Shown here: one piece after another, positions 16,387-22,304 of the stretch
Layout of the letters: each line of letters begins with the position of its first letter
How positions within the stretch are numbered: the first letter of the stretch is position 1
DNA from: Bacillota bacterium
GTDB lineage: Bacteria > Bacillota > Sulfobacillia > JAJYWN01
Reading direction: 5' to 3'
Length of the DNA stretch: 35,472 bases
NCBI GenBank assembly: GCA_021791495.1
Contig: JAJYWN010000049.1
Coordinates: 1 to 35,472 of the forward strand
The notes under the pieces: model-generated
Databases searched by the model: none
What the model was told of the DNA's origin: nothing
What the model saw: only the letters and a program-made list of their open reading frames with translations
Program-made: the position numbers and the translations under genes

Positions 16387-17673
16387 CTATCCCTCCTCCG
16401 GCTCTAGGACGCGCCGCCGCCGCCCCCAGCGCTCCTCGGCCTTGATGTAGACGTCGGGTAGCTCGCGCCGGAGCAGGTCCAGGTTCAGGCCACGCTCCGG
16501 GCCACTCTTGCGCCGGTACTCGCGGAGGGCGGCGAGATCCAGGTCGGCTAGGACGAGGTCGGACCCGGTGGGGTGAGCGGCCATAGCCACCACACCGTCA
16601 CCCGCCGCCGTGAGGTCGACGGGGGCGAAGACCGACGCCCGCTGTGTGGCCGGCATGCCCAGGAAGCGACCGACCATGGGGCTCATCACGCCATAAACGC
16701 CGCTTTCCTGGACACGGGGCCAGATGCCCCGGAGGGCCTTCCAGAAGTTGTACTCCTGGGTGTCGGCCACCGGCAGCAAGACCACCTCGCAGCCCAGGAG
16801 CGAGGCGACGCGGAAGGTCTCGAAATAGGTGGCGTCCATGCACACCGGCATGGCCATCTTGGCCCAGGGGGTCTCGAAAACCGGCAGCGACGCCCCGCGC
16901 GAGAGCCCAAGGCGCGCTTCCGTGGGAATTAGGTGGATCTTCTCATGCGTGCCGAGAAGGCGGCCGTCCGGATCGTAGAAATAGGCGCGGTTGCAGACCG
17001 GCTCCGGACCCTGTGCCCGGCCCACCCGCGTTCCCCCGCCCGCGCCCGCGCCCGCGGCGCCGGCGCCCGGGCCGGCCAGATCGGGCAGGTTAGCGCTGCC
17101 CGCGGCGATATACACGCCGAAGCCGCGGGCCAGCATAGAAAAGGTGGTGTCGTACACACGCCAGGTGGCCGGGCCGATGAAACGCAGCACGTCCAAGGGG
17201 TTGGGTCCGTCAGCCGCCCTCTGCGCGTGCCGTCGTCGCCTCCGCCCCTTGGCGACATCCTCCGCCGCCTGGTCCGATAGGGCCTCGTCCTCCTCGGGCG
17301 GCTGGGCGCCGGGGTCAGGTAGGCCGTGGGTCAGGAGCCGCTCCACCCCAGGTAGAAGACCCAGAAGCTCGGTGCCCAGTTCCTCCGGGAAAAGGATGAT
17401 CTGCGCCCCTCCCTCCACCGCACGTTCCACGGCCTCGAAGGCCCGCCGCACGAAATGGTGAGGGTGGTGAGCCAGTTGGAAGTCCACCTGGACGGCCGCT
17501 ACCCGGACGGTATCGGGAGCCGCGGTGATGCGGCTAATGGCGCAGTTATCCGAATGGCGGATGTGCTTGGAGGCCAGGTAGTGCTCCACCGATCTGGCGC
17601 TGGCCAAGTAATCCAGATAGGTGCCGAAGGCTTTCTCCTGAATCCGGCCGACGGCGGTGGTGAACCAGCTCAA
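16387..17673 (-). CDS. carbon-nitrogen hydrolase (nitrilase superfamily), catalytically intact
   Basis: A 428-residue nitrilase-superfamily amidohydrolase with a complete catalytic triad: Glu97 in FPEE, Lys245 in HEKIHL and Cys278 in PVCMD. It carries a ~55-residue N-terminal extension, a charged linker (about 125-152, acidic then poly-Arg) and a Gly/Ala-rich insert (about 200-215), all absent from typical ~280-residue members. The TTG start at 17673 overlaps the stop of the upstream pseudo-nitrilase as TTGA, with GGGGGTGAG upstream, so the two are translationally coupled. The substrate (amide, nitrile or N-carbamoyl) is unknown. The C-terminal pattern ADLDL...NLDLL...VY is shared with its neighbour. 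Confidence 0.9.
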   Translation of the reverse strand: MSWFTTAVGRIQEKAFGTYLDYLASARSVEHYLASKHIRHSDNCAISRITAAPDTVRVAAVQVDFQLAHHPHHFVRRAFEAVERAVEGGAQIILFPEELGTELLGLLPGVERLLTHGLPDPGAQPPEEDEALSDQAAEDVAKGRRRRRHAQRAADGPNPLDVLRFIGPATWRVYDTTFSMLARGFGVYIAAGSANLPDLAGPGAGAAGAGAGGGTRVGRAQGPEPVCNRAYFYDPDGRLLGTHEKIHLIPTEARLGLSRGASLPVFETPWAKMAMPVCMDATYFETFRVASLLGCEVVLLPVADTQEYNFWKALRGIWPRVQESGVYGVMSPMVGRFLGMPATQRASVFAPVDLTAAGDGVVAMAAHPTGSDLVLADLDLAALREYRRKSGPERGLNLDLLRRELPDVYIKAEERWGRRRRVLEPEEG

Positions 17674-18584
17674 GGGGTCTCACCCCCATCGCCGGTCTCT
17701 CGGGAGCCCGCCGGAGTCTTTCCGTAGACACCCGGGAAAAAGGAGCGGTAGAAGTCCAAGTTCTGCTGCTCCCACAGAGAGTAGCCGTCCACCGTGCGCT
17801 GCAAGGCGTCGAAATCCAGGTCCGCCACCACCAGCCCCGGCTCGGCGCTTCCGGCCGCCGAGAGGCCATCGGCCCATTGGCCCGGGTCGATGGCTTTCGG
17901 GTCCACACCAATCTGGGCCAGGATCCCGGTTTCGCCCGGCGTCATCTCGCAGGGAGCGAAGATGGCCGAGCGGCCGGCATAGGAATGGGCCGTACCAGAC
18001 CCGACCAGGCACGCCTCCAGACCGAACACCTGGTTCTGCTGCACTTGTTGCCATATGGCCGCCACCTGGCGCCAGGGACTATAGGGCGCCCGCATGGCGA
18101 CCGGGGCCAGGAGCAGGGCGGCCCCCTTCAAGGTCAGAATCCGCGCCACTTCCGGATACCAGGCGTCCGACCCCACCAAAAAGCCTGCCTTCAGCCCCGC
18201 GGGCGCCGGCGGAGGGAGGGAAATGGGCTCCAAGGTAGTGCCCGGCACGATGCCGCCGACCCGTTCCTCCGGAAGCACCTGCGTCTGAGCCTGCCGGCCG
18301 AGGAGGCGTCCGTCCGTCCCGAAGAGGTAGCCCCCGCGGGCGGTCCCCGTGGGGCCCGACGTTTCGGCCGCGAACCCAAGCATAAGGCCGGTCTCCCGTG
18401 CCAGTGCCGCTACGGCGCCGAAAAAGGCGCCGTCGTCGCTCAACGTTACCGGCAGCAGGGGAAAGAGGACGAGGTGGCAGCCGGCCTCCTTGGCCTGAAG
18501 CGCCCACGGTCGAAAACCTTCGGGCCCTTCGGGACTCGTCCCTAAATGGATACTTGCCGTCATTTGGGCCACGGCGACCCGCAT
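17670..18584 (-). CDS. nitrilase-fold protein lacking the catalytic triad (pseudoenzyme)
   Basis: About 304 residues of nitrilase-like sequence, clearly related to the gene downstream: aligned stretches include DGRLLG, the D-A-x-Y-x-E segment, and the C-terminal ADLDF...NLDF...VY. All three catalytic positions are replaced: Glu becomes Leu43 (FPLLP), Lys becomes Gln100 (RQAQTQ) and Cys becomes Gly138 (LVGSDAW). The frame is open and well conserved, so it is not simply a decayed gene; I infer a structural or regulatory partner of the intact nitrilase. ATG 18584 fits the family N-terminus (MRVAVAQM) and has AAAGGGA upstream; ATG 18617 would add 11 basic residues and also has a ribosome site. 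Confidence 0.88.
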   Translation of the reverse strand: MRVAVAQMTASIHLGTSPEGPEGFRPWALQAKEAGCHLVLFPLLPVTLSDDGAFFGAVAALARETGLMLGFAAETSGPTGTARGGYLFGTDGRLLGRQAQTQVLPEERVGGIVPGTTLEPISLPPPAPAGLKAGFLVGSDAWYPEVARILTLKGAALLLAPVAMRAPYSPWRQVAAIWQQVQQNQVFGLEACLVGSGTAHSYAGRSAIFAPCEMTPGETGILAQIGVDPKAIDPGQWADGLSAAGSAEPGLVVADLDFDALQRTVDGYSLWEQQNLDFYRSFFPGVYGKTPAGSRETGDGGETP

Positions 18585-18707
18585 CGTCTTTTTCCCTTTC
18601 CCATTTCTGGAGACCATCCTATATTCTTTCCCCTGCCCCGTTCACCTCCGGTCTTTCGCCAACGGAGTAGTGAGAGCCAGTGAAGTCGTGCCAGTAGAGT
18701 AGTGTCC

Positions 18708-18737
18708 TTGACCGCTCCGCGCGACCGATGCTATAAT
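18708..18737 (+). promoter_or_regulatory. sigma-A-type promoter for the ABC exporter operon
   Basis: TTGACC (18708-18713), an 18-bp spacer and a perfect TATAAT (18732-18737). Transcription should begin near 18744, giving a leader of about 190 nt before the ATPase start. It is the strongest promoter match I found in the window. Confidence 0.82.
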
Positions 18738-18743
18738 CTGGCT

Positions 18744-18934
18744 GTTGAATTCCTAATCTTTCCGGAAGGGGGCGGCAGACGTGACAAGGTGTGTCATAGG
18801 TAACAGCCTGGTCGAAGCCTGCCGCCGGTCCGCGCTCTAACCCAGCATTTTTCGGGAGAGTCCGTCTCCCCTTGGATTGGCAGGAGGCTTCCTCCTGCCA
18901 CTTTTCTGTTTTCAGAAGGGAGAACGGACTAGCC
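18744..18934 (+). ncRNA. candidate cis-regulatory leader RNA (riboswitch-like attenuator)
   Basis: The leader folds into several perfect helices. P1 is GGCGGCAG (18771-18778) with CTGCCGCC (18819-18826). It encloses TGACA/TGTCA (18782-18786 with 18792-18796) and a short AGG/CCT (18798-18800 with 18807-18809), a three-way junction. Next comes GGGAGA/TCTCCC (18854-18859 with 18865-18870), then a strong terminator. CCTGCC (18818-18823), mostly within the P1 3' arm, is complementary to GGCAGG (18879-18884) in the terminator's 5' arm, so P1-plus-terminator and antiterminator are mutually exclusive. I do not recognise T-box, SAM-I, TPP, cobalamin, fluoride, c-di-GMP or guanidine-I consensus elements. 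The ligand, and whether it is a true riboswitch, are unknown. Confidence 0.6.
18878..18912 (+). terminator. intrinsic terminator in the ABC operon leader
   Basis: TGGCAGGAGG (18878-18887) pairs perfectly with CCTCCTGCCA (18891-18900), followed by CTTTTCTGTTTT. It stands only 22 nt before the ATPase start codon and after the promoter, so it can only act as an attenuator of its own operon. Its 5' arm can instead pair with 18818-18823. Confidence 0.8.
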
Positions 18935-19981
18935 ATGCCTCTAATCGAAGTCTCCCGCCTCACCAAGGTCTACCAGGTCCCTCTGCGTCAACCGGGTTTC
19001 ACCGGCGCGGCGCTGTCGCTGGTCCGGCCGTCCTACAAAGCCGTGACGGCGGTGGACGGCATCGACTTCACCATCCAGGCGGGTGAGATGGTCGGTTACA
19101 TTGGCCCCAACGGGGCGGGGAAGTCCACTACCATCAAGCTATTGTGCGGGGTCCTCGCCCCGACGTCTGGCTCCGTCTCGGTCGGGGGCTTGGACCCGCA
19201 CCGGCGACGGATGGAAAACGCGCGACGCATCGGGTTGGTTTACGGCCAGCGCAGCCAGCTCCTGTGGGACCTGCCGGTGCGTGAGACCTTCTACTTGCTG
19301 CGGCGGATCTACCAGGTCCCCGAGAGTACATATCGCGAGAACCTGGCCGACTTCGGCCGCACCTTCGAGATCGATGCCGTCTGGGACACGCCAGTGCGCC
19401 TCTTGTCCTTGGGACAACGGATGCGGGCAGAGCTAGCGGCCGCTCTCATCCACAGTCCGCCCATCGTCTACCTCGACGAACCCACCATTGGGTTGGACGT
19501 CCTGGCGAAGAGCCGTATCCGGGAATTCCTGCGCCAGATGAACCGGCGTCGGGGGACAACCGTCATTCTCACCACCCACGACCTCCGCGACGTGGAAGAG
19601 GTCTGTGACCGTATTATCATGATCCATCAAGGGCGCTTGGTCTACGACGGAGCGCTGGAAGGTCTGCGCGGGACCTTCGGCGAGCGGTGCACTCTCACAT
19701 TAGAGCTGGAGGAGGCCGCCGGAGGTGCCGTGGCGCCGGAAGTAGCCCTGGACGACGACGTCCGGCTGATCAAGGCCGACGGCAAGCGGGTGGAACTCGC
19801 TTTCGACCGGCGCCGTATCTCGGCCCCAGAGGTCATCGCCCGTGCCTGTGCCGTCCTGCCCGTACGGGATCTGGTCTTGCGCGAGACCGACCTGGAGTCC
19901 GTGGTGAAGCAGGTCTACGGCGGAAACGGGATCGAGAACGGAAACGGAAACGGAGAAGGGAGAGGGGGTGGGGAGCCTTGA
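18935..19981 (+). CDS. ABC transporter ATP-binding protein (ABC-2 exporter type)
   Basis: A 348-residue nucleotide-binding subunit, predicted to drive export through the two permeases downstream. Walker A is GPNGAGKST (57-65), Walker B is IVYLDEPT with the following IGLD, and an H-loop His lies in LTTHD. The signature is LSLGQ (157-161), a usual variant in DUF990-linked ATPases, rather than LSGGQ. ATG 18935 fits the family start; AAGGGAGA lies 12 nt upstream and an in-frame extension overlaps the leader terminator. After the ATPase core comes a C-terminal domain of about 90 residues, ending in an Asn-Gly/Gly-rich repeat tail (bases 19920-19975). The stop overlaps the next TTG start as TTGA. 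Confidence 0.93.
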   Translation: MPLIEVSRLTKVYQVPLRQPGFTGAALSLVRPSYKAVTAVDGIDFTIQAGEMVGYIGPNGAGKSTTIKLLCGVLAPTSGSVSVGGLDPHRRRMENARRIGLVYGQRSQLLWDLPVRETFYLLRRIYQVPESTYRENLADFGRTFEIDAVWDTPVRLLSLGQRMRAELAAALIHSPPIVYLDEPTIGLDVLAKSRIREFLRQMNRRRGTTVILTTHDLRDVEEVCDRIIMIHQGRLVYDGALEGLRGTFGERCTLTLELEEAAGGAVAPEVALDDDVRLIKADGKRVELAFDRRRISAPEVIARACAVLPVRDLVLRETDLESVVKQVYGGNGIENGNGNGEGRGGGEP

Positions 19982-20802
19982 ACGTCCTCACCAACTTCAT
20001 TCCTCTACCCGGCCCTCTTCGCTATCTCGCCTACACCCGGGCCGCGGTCGCTCGCGTCCTGGCTTACCGGGTCAACTTCTGGATGGGGGCCGTGGGGACA
20101 GTCCTGGGGATGACCATCCAATACTACCTTTGGACCGCCATCTACCACGGCGAAGATGGCGCACTGGCGGGCTACGGGGCGGTGGAAGCGCTCACCTACG
20201 TCATCCTGGGCCAGGCGCTCCAAGGCTTCCTCCATCCCGAGGGCGATCCCCTCGGACGGAAAGTACGCGACGGGTCCATCGCCGTGGACCTGGCGCGGCC
20301 GGCCGATTGGCAGTGGGTCGTGTTCTGGGACTACCTTGGCGGCAGTCTGTTCCGGTGGTTGACCACCGGCGTCCCAGCCATGGTGCTCTTCACCGTGGTG
20401 GGGGCCGTGGCGGCGCCACCCTCATTGGGGGCCTTCCTGGTTTTCCTGGTCTCCGCGTTCCTGGGTTTCGTTCTCCTCTTCGCCTGGCACTTCCTCTTTG
20501 GGCTCCTATCCTTCTGGACCAAGGGGGGAGGGCTCATCGACCTCAAGGCCACCGCGGTCTCTCTGTTCTCCGGGGCGCTGGTGCCGCTGGAGTTCTACCC
20601 GCCGGGGCTGCGGCGGATGGCCATGGCCCTGCCTTTCCGGGGCATCTACTACCTGCCCCTATCCATCTACACCGGACGCCTCGGCGCCGGAGAGGCGGCC
20701 GGGGCGTTGGGGTGGCAGGCGGCTTGGGCGGTGGGGCTCTTCTTGATGGCAAGAGTCTTGTGGAGGCGGGCCACACGCAGCCTGGTTATCCATGGAGGGT
20801 AG
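19978..20802 (+). CDS. ABC-2 family permease, subunit 1 (DUF990-like)
   Basis: A 274-residue membrane protein with about six hydrophobic helices, matching the ABC-2 (DUF990, ABC2_membrane_6) permease type in length. The segments YRVNFWMGAVG and SGALVPLEFYPPGLRRM are typical of the family. Start TTG 19978 overlaps the ATPase stop and has a purine-rich ribosome site (AGAGGGGGTGGGGAG); the open frame upstream is the antisense-like reading of the ATPase tail. It forms a heterodimeric channel with the next gene, by inference. The exported substrate is unknown. The stop is 8 bp before the second permease. Confidence 0.88.
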   Translation: MNVLTNFIPLPGPLRYLAYTRAAVARVLAYRVNFWMGAVGTVLGMTIQYYLWTAIYHGEDGALAGYGAVEALTYVILGQALQGFLHPEGDPLGRKVRDGSIAVDLARPADWQWVVFWDYLGGSLFRWLTTGVPAMVLFTVVGAVAAPPSLGAFLVFLVSAFLGFVLLFAWHFLFGLLSFWTKGGGLIDLKATAVSLFSGALVPLEFYPPGLRRMAMALPFRGIYYLPLSIYTGRLGAGEAAGALGWQAAWAVGLFLMARVLWRRATRSLVIHGG

Positions 20803-20810
20803 ATAGACCG

Positions 20811-21653
20811 ATGAGGACTTTCGGCTCCTACGTGGGCCTTTACTTGTGCTATCTGAGGGTGAACTGGCTGGCGCTAATGGCCTATCCCACCGAGTTCTGG
20901 GGCAATAACCTCGGCAATGTGGCCGGGAACCTCCTCGGCATCGCGGCCGTGGGAATCGTCTTCGGTCACGTTAGGGCCATCGGGGGATGGAGTTTCGACC
21001 AAGTGCTGTTCCTCTATGCCTTGGCCATGGTGGCCCGTTCACTGTGGCACCTGTTCATGGTGAACTGCTTGAACCTTCCCTACTACGTGCAGCGGGGGAC
21101 CCTGGACCGCCTGATGGTCCGGCCGGTCAACATCCTTTTTCAGGTCTACGCGGACTACCTCGACAACGATGATTGGGGGGAGGCCGTCATCGGCCTGGTC
21201 GTTCTCGGGACGCTGTCGGTAAGGCTTGGACTGGTGGGGGTCGGCCCCGAGGTTGGTCTCGCACGCAGCCTCACCAACGTTCTGTGGCTGGCGGTCATCG
21301 CCCTCTCGGGGACGGCCATCTTCGCCGCCATCCACCTGGCCGCCAACACGACCTCCTTCTGGCTGGTGCAGGCCGGCGCTGTAAGCCAGTTGGTGTGGCA
21401 GGTCGATGGGTTCTCCCGCTACCCGTTGAATGTGTACAGCCGTCCGCTACGGTTCGTCTTGAGCTGGCTCCTGCCTTTCGGGTTTATCAACTTCTATCCG
21501 GCGCACCTCTTCTTCGGGCCCTCGGGGGTCCCGGAGGGCGGCGGTCTCCTGTGGGTGGCTCGCCTCACTCCCTTGGTGGCGGCGGCCGCCTTCGGCCTGG
21601 CTTACCGCTTCTGGCAGGCCGGGCTGGACCACTATCAGGGCGCGGGCAGCTGA
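20811..21653 (+). CDS. ABC-2 family permease, subunit 2 (DUF990-like)
   Basis: A 280-residue polytopic protein paralogous to subunit 1, with segments such as YPTEFWGNNLGN near the start and RGTLDRLMVRPVN in the middle, matching RDGSIAVDLARPAD of subunit 1. ATG 20811 is supported by GGAGGG (20794-20799). The helices end with LAYRFWQAGL, as in related permeases. With the ATPase and subunit 1 it makes a complete exporter of the ATPase-plus-two-permeases type. No peptidase, lantibiotic or immunity gene is nearby, so the cargo cannot be inferred from context. Confidence 0.88.
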   Translation: MRTFGSYVGLYLCYLRVNWLALMAYPTEFWGNNLGNVAGNLLGIAAVGIVFGHVRAIGGWSFDQVLFLYALAMVARSLWHLFMVNCLNLPYYVQRGTLDRLMVRPVNILFQVYADYLDNDDWGEAVIGLVVLGTLSVRLGLVGVGPEVGLARSLTNVLWLAVIALSGTAIFAAIHLAANTTSFWLVQAGAVSQLVWQVDGFSRYPLNVYSRPLRFVLSWLLPFGFINFYPAHLFFGPSGVPEGGGLLWVARLTPLVAAAAFGLAYRFWQAGLDHYQGAGS

Positions 21654-21711
21654 AGGAATCGAGAGGGAAAATTACCGTAGTCGTAGAATTCCGCCCCCCG
21701 AGGTGATCTAG

Positions 21712-22185
21712 ATGTCCACAACTCCCACTCGTAACGTATGGAACGCCATCAATGATGAATGGGACCGCGCCCGCCAGGACTTCGTCGGCTTCCTGAAAGC
21801 GCAGCCCGCCGAGTTCCTTGAGCTAAACGTGGAGGGTAACCAGAAATCGGTCAAGGGTATCATGGGCCACGTCGCCGGCGCCGCCTATGCTTTCCCGGGC
21901 CGCATTTTGACGGCTATGAACAAGCCGGTGCCGCCCGTGAAGTACCCCGACATCCGCACCAGCCAGAACCTGGACGAACTGTGGGACGCCTTGGAAGACA
22001 TTAGGAAGTACCAGATAGAAGCCACGGCCGGCCTCACCGACCAGGACCTCGGCTGGATCATGATCGCCTTCGGGCAGAAGCCCACCACGGCCGAGTTCGT
22101 GATGGAGCACGCCATCGTCCACTTCCTGAAGCACCGCCGCCAGCTGGACCGCGCCAAGCGGGGCGAGCTGAAGACCTGGAAATGA
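21712..22185 (+). CDS. DinB-like metal-binding four-helix protein
   Basis: A 157-residue protein with the DinB superfamily pattern: a helical bundle carrying a histidine triad, His53 (MGHVAG), His133 and His137 (EHAIVHFLKH), expected to bind a divalent metal. Members include bacillithiol- and mycothiol-dependent transferases and stress-induced proteins of unknown activity; I cannot tell which applies. ATG 21712 has the very strong site GAGGTGATC. It follows the exporter by 58 bp with no terminator seen between, so it may be read from the same transcript. A long bidirectional terminator follows. Confidence 0.85.
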   Translation: MSTTPTRNVWNAINDEWDRARQDFVGFLKAQPAEFLELNVEGNQKSVKGIMGHVAGAAYAFPGRILTAMNKPVPPVKYPDIRTSQNLDELWDALEDIRKYQIEATAGLTDQDLGWIMIAFGQKPTTAEFVMEHAIVHFLKHRRQLDRAKRGELKTWK

Positions 22186-22248
22186 TGGTGAAAGTGACCG
22201 GAGCCTGACGGTCAGGGACCTTACCTAAGCGGTAACGGCACGAACACA

Positions 22249-22277
22249 AAGGGGGCTGACATGGCGTCAGTCCCCTT
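22249..22277. terminator. bidirectional intrinsic terminator
   Basis: A 12-bp stem with one G-U pair: AAGGGGGCTGAC (22249-22260), a 5-nt loop, and GTCAGTCCCCTT (22266-22277). It lies between the convergent DinB (+) and ClC (-) genes and can serve both; the reading on each strand has A/T flanks. Confidence 0.88.
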
Positions 22278-22304
22278 CAAGTTTCCGACAAGGGCGGCTT
22301 CCAG

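Noticed and set aside
17670-18584. Pseudo-nitrilase as a decayed pseudogene
   Set aside because: The frame is open and full length with conserved core and C-terminal segments, and it is translationally coupled to its neighbour; loss of the triad alone is not decay.
18744-18934. Leader of the ABC operon as a T-box or other known riboswitch
   Set aside because: It lacks the T-box sequence found at 24859-24872 and the consensus cores of SAM-I, TPP, cobalamin, fluoride and c-di-GMP-I; hence kept as unassigned.
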